Source: Bifidobacterium sp. ESL0800 (lineage in GTDB: Bacteria; Actinomycetota; Actinomycetes; Actinomycetales; Bifidobacteriaceae). Taken from it: DNA of 64,000 nucleotides. Shown one piece after another: positions 53,750 to 63,485 of this stretch (its first letter is position 1; every line of letters starts with the position of its first letter). The notes below the pieces were generated by a model. It saw only the letters and a list, made by a program, of their open reading frames with translations, ran no database searches and was not told the DNA's origin. The translations under genes were made by a program, and so were the position numbers. The stretch spans positions 620,001 through 684,000 of the forward strand of contig NZ_CP113913.1 in the NCBI RefSeq assembly GCF_029395355.1. The letters are read 5' to 3'.

Positions 53750-55783
53750 ATGGCTGAACAAACCATCTCCATCACACTCAACGGAAGCGCAAAGGAGGTG
53801 GAAGCCACACAGACCGGCACCGATCTCTTTGCCGAAGACAAGAACATCATCGCCGTGCGTCTCAACGGCAAGCCTCGTGACCTTTACACCCCGCTTCATG
53901 ACGGCGACACCGTCGAACCCATTGCCTTGGACAGCGAGGACGGTTTGGCGATTATGCGCCACTCCGCCACCCATGTGATGGCGCAGGCCGTTCAGGAGAT
54001 TCGACCGGATGCCAAGCTCGGCATCGGCCCGGCCATCGAAAACGGCTTCTACTATGATTTCGACGTTGACAAGCCCTTCACCCCCGAAGACCTGAAGGAA
54101 ATCGACAAGCGCATGAAGCGCATCATCAAGTCCTCACAGTCGTTCCGCCGTCGTGTGGTCACCGAGGACGAGGCCAAGGCCGAAGAGGCCGACCAGCCTT
54201 ACAAGCTTGAGCTCATCGGCAAGAAGAAGGAAGACATCGACGAAACCGTCGGCACCGAGGTGCCGAATCAGGGCGAGATCACGATGTACGACAACCTCGA
54301 CCGTGACGGCAACATCGTCTGGAAGGACCTCTGCCAAGGGCCACACCTGCCCAATACTCGCTATATCAAGGCTTTCAAGCTGGAACGTACCGCGGCCGCC
54401 TACTGGCTCGGTGACGAGCACAACCCGTCGATGCAGCGTATCTATGGCACGGCCTGGGCTTCCAAGGAAGACCTGAAGGCCTATCAGACCCGTATGGAGG
54501 AGGCCGCCAAGCGCGACCACCGCAAGCTTGGAGCCGAAATGGACCTCTTCTCCTTCCCGGAGGAGATCGGACCCGGCCTGCCCGTCTTCCACCCGAAGGG
54601 CGGTGCGATCATCAACGCCATGGAGGACTACTCCCGTGAGATGCATCGCAAGGCCGGATACAGCTTCGTGCAGACCCCTCACATCACCAAGGGCGGCCTC
54701 TACGAGACCAGCGGCCACCTGCAGTGGTACAAGGACGGCATGTTCCCACCGATGCACCTCGACGAGGAGAGCGACGAGAACGGCAACGTCACCAAGCAGG
54801 GCTTCGACTACTACCTGAAGCCGATGAACTGCCCGATGCACAACCTCATCTTCAAGTCCCGCCAGCGCTCCTACAAGGAGCTGCCGCTGCGTCTCTTCGA
54901 GTTCGGCACCGTCTACCGCTACGAGAAGAGCGGCGAGGTCCACGGTCTGACCCGCGTGCGCGGCTTGACGCAGGATGATTCGCACATCTACTGCACCCGT
55001 GAGCAGATGAAGGGCGAGTTGAAGTCCATCCTCAACTTCGTGCTGAAGGTCCTCAAGGACTTCGGCCTGAACGACTTCTACCTTGAGCTCTCCACCAAGG
55101 ACGAGAAGAAGTTTGTGGGAAGCGACGAGATCTGGACCGAGGCCACCGAGACGCTGCGCGAGGTCGCCGAGGAATCCAAGCTCGAGCTCGTCGCCGATCC
55201 GGGCGGGGCCGCCTTCTACGGACCGAAGATCTCCGTGCAGGCCCGTGACGCCATCGGCCGAACCTGGCAGGTCTCGACCATCCAGCTCGATTTCAACCTG
55301 CCTGAGCGCTTCAAGCTCGAGTACATCGCGAAGGACGGCACCCACCAGCGTCCGGTGATGATCCACCGTGCCCTGTTCGGTTCCATCGAGCGCTTCTTCG
55401 CCATCCTGCTTGAGCACTATGCAGGCGCCTTCCCGGTCTGGCTGGCCCCGGTTCAGGTCACGGGCATCCCTGTGGCCGACGAGTTCGCGCCTCATCTGCG
55501 CAAGTTCATCGATTCCCTGACGCAGGAGACCGTGCGCTGCGAGATGGACACTTCCGACGACCGCTTCGGCAAGAAGATCCGCAATGCCTCGAAGTCGAAG
55601 GTTCCCTTCACTCTGATCGTCGGCGAGGATGACGTCAACAAGAACGCGGTGAGCTTCCGCTTCCGCGACGGCAGCCAGCTCAACGGCGTGCCGGTCGAGA
55701 CGGCGAAGGCCGACATCCTGAAGGTCATCAAGTCCCGTGCCCAGGTCAACAACGCCGACGATTTCGCCGAAGCGACGAAGTAA
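53750..55783 (+). CDS. thrS: Threonyl-tRNA synthetase
   Basis: Charges tRNA-Thr. 677 residues from ATG 53750 (AAAGGA upstream). TGS domain at residues 1-65. Editing domain with [12 protein letters not shown] and CQGPHLPNT. Class II core (about 270-560) with [20 protein letters not shown], zinc-site [12 protein letters not shown], motif 2 [19 protein letters not shown] and motif 3 [22 protein letters not shown]-terminal anticodon-binding domain. In-frame codons upstream of 53750 run into the leader and are not used. Confidence 0.96.
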   Translation: MAEQTISITLNGSAKEVEATQTGTDLFAEDKNIIAVRLNGKPRDLYTPLHDGDTVEPIALDSEDGLAIMRHSATHVMAQAVQEIRPDAKLGIGPAIENGFYYDFDVDKPFTPEDLKEIDKRMKRIIKSSQSFRRRVVTEDEAKAEEADQPYKLELIGKKKEDIDETVGTEVPNQGEITMYDNLDRDGNIVWKDLCQGPHLPNTRYIKAFKLERTAAAYWLGDEHNPSMQRIYGTAWASKEDLKAYQTRMEEAAKRDHRKLGAEMDLFSFPEEIGPGLPVFHPKGGAIINAMEDYSREMHRKAGYSFVQTPHITKGGLYETSGHLQWYKDGMFPPMHLDEESDENGNVTKQGFDYYLKPMNCPMHNLIFKSRQRSYKELPLRLFEFGTVYRYEKSGEVHGLTRVRGLTQDDSHIYCTREQMKGELKSILNFVLKVLKDFGLNDFYLELSTKDEKKFVGSDEIWTEATETLREVAEESKLELVADPGGAAFYGPKISVQARDAIGRTWQVSTIQLDFNLPERFKLEYIAKDGTHQRPVMIHRALFGSIERFFAILLEHYAGAFPVWLAPVQVTGIPVADEFAPHLRKFIDSLTQETVRCEMDTSDDRFGKKIRNASKSKVPFTLIVGEDDVNKNAVSFRFRDGSQLNGVPVETAKADILKVIKSRAQVNNADDFAEATK

Positions 55784-55812
55784 GAAACCAAGCCCCAAGG
55801 AAAAGCTGAAGC

Positions 55813-56469
55813 ATGCTTGAGAAACTACGACCGCCGTTCAAACGCCTCATCGCCCCGATAGCGAAACTGTTGGTGGCGATGGGTCTGACGGCAAACGCAG
55901 TGACCGTTATCGGGGCAGTCGGTACGATTCTCGTGGCCATTGCCACGGGAATCACCGGCTGGCTCATCCCAGGTTCCATACTGCTGGCCATTCTTGCGGC
56001 GTTCGATTCATTGGACGGATCGGTGGCGGCGTTGACCACGGGAGGCACCAAATTCGGAGCTTTCCTGGATTCGACGCTCGACCGCATTGCCGATTGGGCG
56101 GTTTTGGTCGCGGTCATCATCTTCTTCTGCCTGCATCGTGACTGGTGGTACAATCCGGCGACAACGAGTGCACCCGATATCGTCAGTTACCTCGGAGTCG
56201 GTGCGGCATTGTATGCGATCATGACCTCGTTCGTGACCTCGTATGCCCGTGCCCGTGCCGAATCGGTGGGATATGAGGCCAAGAACGGCATTGCCACCAG
56301 AAGCGACCGTTTGGTGATCATTCTGATCGGCATGCTGCTGACCGGCATCTTCGGCAGCCCTTTGTGGCTTTTGGCGTTTATCCTCATCCTCGCGGTTCTG
56401 GGAACCATCACGGTTTTCCAGCGCATCTTTGAAGTACGCCGGCAGATGAAAGCCGACGGCGCAATCTGA
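55813..56469 (+). CDS. pgsA: CDP-alcohol phosphatidyltransferase (phosphatidylinositol phosphate synthase-like)
   Basis: Membrane enzyme joining CDP-diacylglycerol and inositol phosphate (or glycerol phosphate). 218 residues with about six membrane segments. The active-site motif DxxDGxxAR...GxxxDxxxD appears as D65-S-L-D68-G69-S-V-A72-A73...G82-x3-D86-x3-D90: the four aspartates are kept, but the conserved Arg after Ala 72 is Ala. The context (patA, pimA next) supports the PI-phosphate branch of actinobacteria. AAGGAAAAGC precedes the ATG. Confidence 0.87.
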   Translation: MLEKLRPPFKRLIAPIAKLLVAMGLTANAVTVIGAVGTILVAIATGITGWLIPGSILLAILAAFDSLDGSVAALTTGGTKFGAFLDSTLDRIADWAVLVAVIIFFCLHRDWWYNPATTSAPDIVSYLGVGAALYAIMTSFVTSYARARAESVGYEAKNGIATRSDRLVIILIGMLLTGIFGSPLWLLAFILILAVLGTITVFQRIFEVRRQMKADGAI

Positions 56470-56479
56470 AACCACGTGC

Positions 56480-56524
56480 AAAGCCTGTCTTGCGATACCT
56501 CGTTTGGTTGCCGGACAGGCTTTT
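56480..56524 (+). terminator. Possible terminator after pgsA
   Basis: AAAGCCTGTC (56480-56489) pairs with GACAGGCTTT (56514-56523), ending in four T. The 24-base loop is long, so confidence is moderate. Confidence 0.5.
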
Positions 56525-56643
56525 GCGTACCGTCTTGACGCGGCGTTACGTTACGAACACAACATGGTATGTGATTCGTTTGCAGAGACGGCGGCAGGGC
56601 AATATGGCCGCATCTCCATCAAGCCTGAAGGACAATAACCGCA

Positions 56644-57663
56644 ATGTTCGATAATTTTCTCGTATTTCTTGCCAAACACCCAAGGATCATCCCCGAGCCA
56701 CTGCTTCGTGGCCTTTTCCTCTGTGCTGCCGATATCTGCTGGCTGTTGCATATCGGGGGAGTGCAGCAGCTTGAGCGCAACCTGCGTCATGTCCTTGAAT
56801 CACGTGACGGAAGCGTATCGCAAACAATGCTGCGCAAGACGAGCCACAAGGGCATGCGCTCCTATTTCACGTATTTCGCAGAGGCGATGACGGTGGGCGG
56901 GCAGAGCGATGAACGGCTGCTGGCCCGGGCCAGGCCGATCGGACCGGGACTGCCCATCTGCAAAGAACTGGTGCACGACAATCCCGGCAGTGCGCCCATG
57001 GCCATCAGCCATCAAGGTAACTGGGATTACGAAGGGTTTCTCGCGGCGGATGTTATCGCGCCGGTAACTGTGACCGCGGAACGGCTCAAAAACCAGAAAC
57101 TGCTTGACGTCTTCATCGAAATCCGCAAGCGTATGGACATCACGGTACTGCTGACCGGCCAGCCCCACTTGATCGAGAAACTGGAGGGGGCACTGGCCAA
57201 GCCTCACGTACTGGTGCCTCTGCTTGCCGACCGTGATTTGAGCCGGTACGGTGAATTTGTGCATGCCTTCGGCTCCACCATCAGGGTGGCGCGGGGGCCG
57301 GCGACGCTGGCTCTCGATACCGGCAAGCCGCTGTTCGTGGTCAATATGTTCCGTGAAAGGCTTCATGGCGAGGCACGACGCAAAGCGGGCATCGGCTACG
57401 GTTACGTCGTCGATCTCAGCGCTCCGATCGATATCGCTCAGTTCCGCGGTCTGCCTCGTGAAGAGGCCATTCACGCCATCAGTCAGGCATGGGTGGACGT
57501 GTGGAGCCGTGATATTGCTGCGCATCCCGAGGATTGGCACATGCTGCAGCCGATTTTCATCGAGGATCTCGATATTTCGCGTCTTAAGGATGTTCCCGAT
57601 GAGGTGATGGCCGAGCTCAGACAAATCCAGAACAGCGATCACGCAGGTAAAAATGGAATGTGA
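56644..57663 (+). CDS. patA: Phosphatidylinositol mannoside acyltransferase-like protein
   Basis: Membrane-associated acyltransferase that would add a fatty acid to mannosylated phosphatidylinositol. 339 residues of the lysophospholipid acyltransferase (LpxL/HtrB-like) family. Catalytic HxxxxD is HQGNWD (about residue 121), followed by the substrate region LLADRDLSRYGEFV and RGPATLALDTGKPLFVV. Lies between pgsA and pimA exactly as in mycobacteria. The N-terminal 40 residues form a hydrophobic anchor. Confidence 0.86.
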   Translation: MFDNFLVFLAKHPRIIPEPLLRGLFLCAADICWLLHIGGVQQLERNLRHVLESRDGSVSQTMLRKTSHKGMRSYFTYFAEAMTVGGQSDERLLARARPIGPGLPICKELVHDNPGSAPMAISHQGNWDYEGFLAADVIAPVTVTAERLKNQKLLDVFIEIRKRMDITVLLTGQPHLIEKLEGALAKPHVLVPLLADRDLSRYGEFVHAFGSTIRVARGPATLALDTGKPLFVVNMFRERLHGEARRKAGIGYGYVVDLSAPIDIAQFRGLPREEAIHAISQAWVDVWSRDIAAHPEDWHMLQPIFIEDLDISRLKDVPDEVMAELRQIQNSDHAGKNGM

Positions 57664-57733
57664 TTATTGTCTCAATGATGATAAGACGAGAATCAAACTC
57701 CGAAATACCGAATCTATGGCAGAATAAAGAATC

Positions 57734-58924
57734 ATGTCCTATGTAGAAAACGAAGGCACTGCCGAGCGTCCGGACCCGCTTCATGGCAGAAAACTGAATG
57801 TCGGCATCATCTCCCCGTATTCGTTTGAGACGCCTGGCGGCGTTCAGTTCCACATCCGTGATTTCGCGGAGGAACTGATGAAACGCGGGCATACCGTGGA
57901 GGTGCTTGCGCCCGGAAGACGCACCAGGGACATGCCGCTATGGGTGACGACAAACGATTCCTCGTTTTCGATTCCCTACAACGGTTCGGTGGCGCGTCTC
58001 AGTTATTTCGGCTTCGTCGGCCCACGCACCCGTCGTTGGGTCAAACAGGGCCATTTCGATATCGTCCATCTGCACGAGCCGGAGACCCCGTCGTTGAGCC
58101 ACAAGCCGCTGACGATGATTCACCATCCGCCGTTCGTCGGCACCTTCCATGCTGCGTTCGACCCCTATCCGTTGGCATTGCGCGTTTTCCAAGGATATCT
58201 AAGGCAATATCTGTCTTCGCTTTCCGCAGGCATCTGCGTCTCGGATGCAGCCAAGGATGTGGTGAAGCATTATGGGCCTCGCAAGATTCGATATGACGTC
58301 ATTCCCAACGGCATCAATCGTGGGTTTTTCGCCAATGCGAAGCCCAGACAATCTTGGCAGGGGACAAAGGTTGCACCGACAATCGGTTTTCTGGGACGCA
58401 TGGGTGAAAGCCGAAAAGGGTTCTCGGTCTTCGCATGTGCCGCGTATGACATCGTAAAGCGTTATCCTTCGGCACGTTTTCTTTGTGCTGGTACCGGCCA
58501 GCGCGATGCTTTGAAAATACTGGCCAAGATCGACCCAAGCGGATCGTTGGTCGGTCACTTCGAATTCCTCGGAAGGATCAGCGACCAGGACAAGGCTCGG
58601 TTCTACAAATCGCTCGATGTCTACGTGGCTCCGCAGACAGGAGGAGAGAGTTTCGGCATCGTTCTGGTTGAAGCCATGGCCGCATCGTGCGCTGTGGTCT
58701 CCAGCGACCTTGAGGCCTTTGCGGCCGTTGCGCAAGACGGCAAGGATGCGGCTTTGTTCGCCAATGGCGACGGGCACGATTGCGCGCGTCAGATAATTTC
58801 GCTGCTGGACAATCCGCAACGTCGGCAACATCTGCGCCGAACGGGCTTTGAACACTCGAAACGGTATGACTGGCCGGAAGTGGCCGACCGCGTTTTGGAG
58901 GTCTATGCACGTGTATTGTCGTGA
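57734..58924 (+). CDS. pimA: Phosphatidylinositol alpha-mannosyltransferase
   Basis: GT4 glycosyltransferase that puts the first mannose on phosphatidylinositol at the membrane surface. 396 residues. N-terminal Rossmann loop VGIISPYSFETPGGVQFHI, then HLHEPETPSLSH, and the donor site with IGFLGRMGESRKGFSV and the late E-x7-E motif (GESFGIVLVEAMA). Third gene of the PI/PIM block; yebC follows after 53 bases. Confidence 0.88.
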   Translation: MSYVENEGTAERPDPLHGRKLNVGIISPYSFETPGGVQFHIRDFAEELMKRGHTVEVLAPGRRTRDMPLWVTTNDSSFSIPYNGSVARLSYFGFVGPRTRRWVKQGHFDIVHLHEPETPSLSHKPLTMIHHPPFVGTFHAAFDPYPLALRVFQGYLRQYLSSLSAGICVSDAAKDVVKHYGPRKIRYDVIPNGINRGFFANAKPRQSWQGTKVAPTIGFLGRMGESRKGFSVFACAAYDIVKRYPSARFLCAGTGQRDALKILAKIDPSGSLVGHFEFLGRISDQDKARFYKSLDVYVAPQTGGESFGIVLVEAMAASCAVVSSDLEAFAAVAQDGKDAALFANGDGHDCARQIISLLDNPQRRQHLRRTGFEHSKRYDWPEVADRVLEVYARVLS

Positions 58925-58977
58925 AACCGCTTTAAAATTGTTACGTTTAACGTATTCGTATACCTGCTAGGAGCAAT

Positions 58978-59736
58978 ATGTCAGGGCATTCCAAGTGGGC
59001 GACCACTAAAAACAAGAAGGCCGCCATCGACGCGAAGCGCGGCAAGCTGTTCGCGAAACTGATCAAGAACATCGAGATCGCGGCCCGTCTGGGCGGCGGC
59101 GATCCGGACGGCAATCCGACCCTTTACGACGCCATCGTCAAGGCCAAGAAGGCCTCTATGCCGGCGGACAACATCAAGCGTGCCGTCAAGCGTGGTTCCG
59201 GTGCCGAGGCCGGTGCCGCCAACTACGAGTCCATCAACTATGAAGGCTATGCGCCAGCCGGCGTCGGCCTGATCATCGAGTGCCTCACCGACAACCGCAA
59301 CCGCGCGGCCGCCGAAGTGCGCTCCACTCTGACCAAGGGCAATGGTTCTCTGGCCACCTCCGGCTCCGTGAGCTTCAACTTCGAGCGCAAGGGCCAGATC
59401 GTGGTGCCTTCCGAAGGGCTCGATTACGACAAGCTTTTCGAAATCGCTGCCGAAGCCGGTGCCGATGACGTCAAGGACGAGGGTGATGTCTACACGGTCA
59501 TCACCGGTCCGGAAGACATGGTCGCGGTGCGCGAGGCCTTGCAAAAGGCCGACATCGACTATGATTCGGCGGATCTGGTCATGCTTCCCAAGACCGAGGT
59601 GGACCTGGGCCTTGAGGATGCTCAGAAGGTCTCCAAACTTATCGACAACCTCGATGACCTCGACGATGTGCAGAACATCTACAGCAATTGGACCGCCTCC
59701 GACGAGGTCATGGAACAGTTGGATACAGAGGAGTAA
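58978..59736 (+). CDS. yebC: YebC/PmpR family regulatory protein
   Basis: 252 residues with the invariant start [23 protein letters not shown]. Family members act as DNA-binding regulators or as translation factors that relieve stalling at proline stretches. It sits before ruvC in most actinobacteria, as here. AGGAGCA precedes the ATG; only six bases separate its stop from ruvC. Confidence 0.93.
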   Translation: MSGHSKWATTKNKKAAIDAKRGKLFAKLIKNIEIAARLGGGDPDGNPTLYDAIVKAKKASMPADNIKRAVKRGSGAEAGAANYESINYEGYAPAGVGLIIECLTDNRNRAAAEVRSTLTKGNGSLATSGSVSFNFERKGQIVVPSEGLDYDKLFEIAAEAGADDVKDEGDVYTVITGPEDMVAVREALQKADIDYDSADLVMLPKTEVDLGLEDAQKVSKLIDNLDDLDDVQNIYSNWTASDEVMEQLDTEE

Positions 59737-59742
59737 TTCGCT

Positions 59743-60324
59743 GTGATCATCCTTGGCGTCGACCCCGGGCTCACCCGCTGCGGGGTCGGTGTGATCGAAG
59801 CCGACGCATCGCGCCGGCTTTCTTTTGTTCATGTAGACGTCGTACGCAGCGACCCGCATATCTCGCAGGATCTGCGGCTTCTGGCCATATACAACGGTCT
59901 TGCCGCCAAGATCGAGCGTTTCTCACCCGACACCGTGTCCATCGAGCGCGTCTTCGCACAGGAGAACCGTAATACGGTTCTTGGAACAGCTCAAGCGGCG
60001 GGACTTGCGATGCTGGCTGCGGCGCAGCGTGGCATCCCCGTGGCCCTACACACGCCGACCGAAGCCAAGATGGCCGTGACCGGCAACGGGCGTGCCGAAA
60101 AGATCCAGGTGGAACGTATGGTCGCGCGTATCCTGAACCTCAACAGGATTCCGGAACCCGCCGATGCCGCCGATGCTTTGGCGCAGGCGATATGCCATGC
60201 GCTGCGTCCCTCGGGTGCGCTTCAAGGCGGGGAGCGCGAACAGCATCTCACTCTGGCCCAGCGCCAATGGGCGCAGGCCCAGCAGCATGCCAAGAAACGC
60301 CATAGCGTCGATAGGGGCATGTAA
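59743..60324 (+). CDS. ruvC: Holliday junction resolvase RuvC
   Basis: Cuts four-way junctions. 193 residues. The acidic active site is visible as [10 protein letters not shown] (Asp 7), the glutamate in [11 protein letters not shown] (about 68), and the C-terminal pair in [15 protein letters not shown]. The 25-residue tail is basic and glutamine-rich. It is separated from ruvAB by 140 bases that hold a LexA box. Confidence 0.94.
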   Translation: MIILGVDPGLTRCGVGVIEADASRRLSFVHVDVVRSDPHISQDLRLLAIYNGLAAKIERFSPDTVSIERVFAQENRNTVLGTAQAAGLAMLAAAQRGIPVALHTPTEAKMAVTGNGRAEKIQVERMVARILNLNRIPEPADAADALAQAICHALRPSGALQGGEREQHLTLAQRQWAQAQQHAKKRHSVDRGM

Positions 60325-60328
60325 GCTA

Positions 60329-60344
60329 TCGAACAGATGTTCGA
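60329..60344. promoter_or_regulatory. LexA (SOS) box before ruvA
   Basis: TCGAACAGATGTTCGA has perfect six-base arms and lies 121 bases before ruvA and just after ruvC. So ruvAB likely has its own damage-inducible promoter apart from yebC-ruvC. Confidence 0.83.
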
Positions 60345-60464
60345 ATAATTGAGATGTCGGGTTATCTGTTGTAATCGGAAACTTTGCCAACCTCGATTTC
60401 GCTTCGTCTGCAATTGTAAATTTTGTTTAGTCGGATCAGAACTTCTCGGCAGTGGGAGTGACAG

Positions 60465-61082
60465 ATGATTGGAATGCTCAACGGCAGGGTGGAAAGCGTC
60501 GGAGGCGACGCCGCCCTGATCGATGTCAACGGCGTCGGTTTCGAAGTGCGTATGCCTGCCGCGGAGCTTTCGGCCCTGCATTCCGGCCAGGATGCCAAGG
60601 TGTTCACCTCGCTCAATGTCTCGCAGGACGCTGTTGCACTCTATGGATTCCTTTCGCAATCCTCGAAACGCATGTTCCTGCAGTTGCAGAAGGTCAGCGG
60701 CATCGGGCCGCGTGTGGCTCTTTCACTGCTTTCGACGCTCCCGCCGGAAAAACTTGCCAGAACCGTCATGGATGGGGATGCGGCGGCTCTGGCCAAGGCC
60801 CCGGGGCTTGGCAAAAAAGGCGCTCAGAAGATCATTCTCGAGCTGCGCGGATCCATCAATCTCGATGAGATCGAAAGCGGCCGTGCCTCGTCCGAGCCTC
60901 AATACGACAGCGGCACCACGGAAGTCATCGAAGGCCTGGTCTCCTTGGGCTGGCGGGAAAACGATGCAGCTCGCGCGGTCACCAAGGTTTGCAAAGACAA
61001 CGACATCAAGACGCCGCTGGACAATACGGATATTCCCAAAGTCCTGAAACTGGCATTGACATCCTTGGATCGGGGGCGCTAA
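60465..61082 (+). CDS. ruvA: Holliday junction-binding protein RuvA
   Basis: Binds the junction and loads RuvB. 205 residues: N-terminal OB fold (MIGMLNGRVESVGGDAALIDVNGVGFEV), two helix-hairpin-helix units (VSGIGPRVALSLLS; APGLGKKGAQKIILEL) and the C-terminal RuvB-binding domain. GGGAGTGAC precedes the ATG. Confidence 0.94.
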   Translation: MIGMLNGRVESVGGDAALIDVNGVGFEVRMPAAELSALHSGQDAKVFTSLNVSQDAVALYGFLSQSSKRMFLQLQKVSGIGPRVALSLLSTLPPEKLARTVMDGDAAALAKAPGLGKKGAQKIILELRGSINLDEIESGRASSEPQYDSGTTEVIEGLVSLGWRENDAARAVTKVCKDNDIKTPLDNTDIPKVLKLALTSLDRGR

Positions 61083-61088
61083 ATCATC

Positions 61089-62150
61089 ATGGAAGAGAAC
61101 AACGGATCACAATCCAATATAGGGGCTGACGAACAATCGTTGCGCATGATTTCCTCCGAGCCGATCGGCAACGAGCCCGTCAGCGATGAGGAACTTCGCC
61201 CAAAGGCGCTTGACGGTTTCATCGGCCAGCCTCTGTTGAAAGCCCAATTGCAGCTCTTTCTCGATGCTGCCAGAAAACGTGACGTACCGCCGGACCACAT
61301 TCTGCTCGCCGGCCCTCCGGGACTCGGCAAGACCACGCTGGCGATGATTGTGGCCAACGAACTGCAGGTGCCGATTCGAGTGACATCAGGGCCAGCCATT
61401 CAGCATGCGGGCGATTTGGCCTCGATTCTGAGCTCCCTTGATGAAGGCGAGGTCCTCTTCATCGATGAGATTCACCGTCTGCCTCGGCCTGCGGAAGAGC
61501 TGCTCTACATTGCCATGGAGGATTTCCGTGTCGATGTGATGGTGGGCAAAGGGCCTGGAGCTTCCTCCATTCCGCTGACCCTGCCTCGCTTCACCGTTAT
61601 CGGTGCCACCACGCGTGAAGGTATGCTGCCCTCGCCGCTGCGTGCTCGTTTCGGCTTTACCGCCCATTTGGATTTCTATCCTCATGAGGAGCTGGAGCGG
61701 CTGATCGAACGCAGTGCGGGGGTGCTCGGTATCAACCTCGCCGCGGGCAGTGCGCGACAGCTTTCCCTGCGTAGCCGAGGCACACCCCGCATCGCCAACC
61801 GTCTGCTTCGTCGTGTCCGTGACTGGGCGATCGTCCACGATCTCGATGAGATAGGGCCCGATGACGTCCAAGCCGCGCTCAAGCTCTACCAGATCGATTC
61901 CGAAGGCCTCGATAGGCTTGACTTGGCCGTGCTCAATGCCATCGTCAAGAATTTCGACGGCGGGCCCGTCGGTCTCAACAATCTTTCGGCGATGGTCGGA
62001 GAGGAATCGGAAACGGTGGAAACGGTCTGCGAGCCGTATCTGGTGCGTGAAGGATTCATGGTCCGTACTCCGAAGGGAAGGGTCGCGACCGAAAAAGCCT
62101 GGCAACATCTGGGTCTCGTCCCCAAAGATGATGTCAACAAGTTATTCTAA
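61089..62150 (+). CDS. ruvB: Holliday junction helicase RuvB
   Basis: AAA+ motor for branch migration. 353 residues. Walker [13 protein letters not shown] (about residue 77), Walker [10 protein letters not shown], sensor [18 protein letters not shown], and a C-terminal winged helix ([20 protein letters not shown]). Six bases after ruvA, so co-transcribed. Confidence 0.95.
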   Translation: MEENNGSQSNIGADEQSLRMISSEPIGNEPVSDEELRPKALDGFIGQPLLKAQLQLFLDAARKRDVPPDHILLAGPPGLGKTTLAMIVANELQVPIRVTSGPAIQHAGDLASILSSLDEGEVLFIDEIHRLPRPAEELLYIAMEDFRVDVMVGKGPGASSIPLTLPRFTVIGATTREGMLPSPLRARFGFTAHLDFYPHEELERLIERSAGVLGINLAAGSARQLSLRSRGTPRIANRLLRRVRDWAIVHDLDEIGPDDVQAALKLYQIDSEGLDRLDLAVLNAIVKNFDGGPVGLNNLSAMVGEESETVETVCEPYLVREGFMVRTPKGRVATEKAWQHLGLVPKDDVNKLF

Positions 62151-62237
62151 AATCCGGTACGGTAGGTATGTAGATATCAGAGAGTTTGGCATCTTCAGCA
62201 AGTCCGTTATTAACGTTTCGTCCGATTGGAGTTACCT

Positions 62238-62759
62238 GTGACTGGTGGCAATACAATTTTTATTTTCGTCCTTCTTATCGCAATGGTCGCTTTGATGTGG
62301 TGGCAATCGCGCAAGTCCAAGCAACAGCAGCAGAAGGTCCAGGATTTCCGCAGCTCGTTACAGCCTGGCGAATTGGTACAGACCATTGGCGGCATCATCG
62401 GCGAGGTCGTTTCCGTCGATACCAAGTATGAAGAGATCGTCATCGATTCCGAAGGTTCGAAACTTCGTTTTACCTTCCGTGCCATCAGCAAGAAGTACGA
62501 ACGTCCAGCTTTCATTGACGATGATGAAGTGGACGAGGACGGCAACCCGATTGTGTCCGATGATGCGGATTCTGCAAATGATGCAGAGGACGTCGACAAC
62601 ACCGCAAGCGAGTCGACGAAAGTCGATGGTCAGGCGCAGGAGCCTTTTGACAGTGACGATAACACCAACGAAGCGGAACAGAATTCGGATGATGAACATG
62701 CCGGTGACGCTTCCGAGGATGATGCCACGACACAAGAGGACAGTCCAAAAGACAAGTAA
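62238..62759 (+). CDS. yajC: YajC family preprotein translocase subunit with acidic tail
   Basis: Small accessory protein of the Sec channel. 173 residues from a GTG at 62238 (GGAG six bases before). One N-terminal membrane segment (NTIFIFVLLIAMVALMWWQ) is followed by the family core FRSSLQPGELVQTIGGIIGEVVSVD. Residues about 85-173 form an unusually long, extremely acidic tail (Asp/Glu/Ser/Asn-rich). secD and secF, which follow yajC in many actinobacteria, are absent; apt comes next. Confidence 0.88.
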   Translation: MTGGNTIFIFVLLIAMVALMWWQSRKSKQQQQKVQDFRSSLQPGELVQTIGGIIGEVVSVDTKYEEIVIDSEGSKLRFTFRAISKKYERPAFIDDDEVDEDGNPIVSDDADSANDAEDVDNTASESTKVDGQAQEPFDSDDNTNEAEQNSDDEHAGDASEDDATTQEDSPKDK

Positions 62760-62844
62760 TTCCATATTCATAATTGCGGGTTGATGCCTTTAACATCGAC
62801 TCAACATCCAGTAATCAATGGCCAATAGGCAGTAAGGCTTGCTC

Positions 62845-63426
62845 ATGACACAATCGGATATCACCATCACAGAGCTCGGCAAGGTCGGCGCAGAGGATGC
62901 GCAATACATGGCCTCGCTCATCCGGACGATTCCAGGTTTTCCGAAAAAGGGTGTGCTGTTCCGTGATTTCATTCCGGTTCTCGCGGATTCCCGTGGATTC
63001 TCCATCCTGATGAAGGCACTGGAATTGGCACTGCCAGTTCCCGCCGATTCCTTTGACTATGTCGCCGGTTTGGAGGCCCGTGGTTTTCTGATCGGACCTC
63101 CTCTTGCGGCGCTGCTGGGCAAGCGTTTTCTCGCCGTGCGCAAGGCCGGCAAACTGCCTCCCGAGACCATCGGAGAAAGCTACTCTTTGGAATACGGCGA
63201 GGCCAAGGTCGAAATCGAAAAAGATGCGGTAAAACCTGGCGACAAAGTGCTGATTGTCGACGATTTGATTGCTACAGGTGGTACGGCCAAGGCAGCTGCA
63301 GACCTTATTTCCAAGGCCGGTGGTCAAGTTGTCGGTTTCAGCTTCGTCATGGAACTCATCGGTCTTACGGGACGAAACGATCTGGGCGATGTGCCAATCA
63401 GCTCCTTGGTGACCATGCCTGCCTGA
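62845..63426 (+). CDS. apt: Adenine phosphoribosyltransferase
   Basis: Salvages adenine to AMP with PRPP. 193 residues from ATG 62845 (AAGG seven bases upstream; a TTG at 62839 is also in frame). PRPP motif VLIVDDLIATGGTAKAA (about residue 132) and substrate motifs IPGFPKKGVLFRDFIP and VAGLEARGFLIGPPLA. Placed after yajC as part of the conserved actinobacterial string. Confidence 0.94.
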   Translation: MTQSDITITELGKVGAEDAQYMASLIRTIPGFPKKGVLFRDFIPVLADSRGFSILMKALELALPVPADSFDYVAGLEARGFLIGPPLAALLGKRFLAVRKAGKLPPETIGESYSLEYGEAKVEIEKDAVKPGDKVLIVDDLIATGGTAKAAADLISKAGGQVVGFSFVMELIGLTGRNDLGDVPISSLVTMPA

Positions 63427-63485
63427 CAGAGAGCGCCGAACGCGAAGGCACGGGCTGAATCAGCATCAATCGATAAGAGGGTTTT

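Noticed and set aside
53526-53978. Plus-strand open frame of about 150 codons overlapping the palindromic element
   Set aside because: The frame crosses the palindrome and then runs out of phase through the start of thrS; no ribosome site or motif.
54134-55798. Minus-strand open frame of about 550 codons
   Set aside because: It is antisense to thrS and has the composition of a shadow frame.
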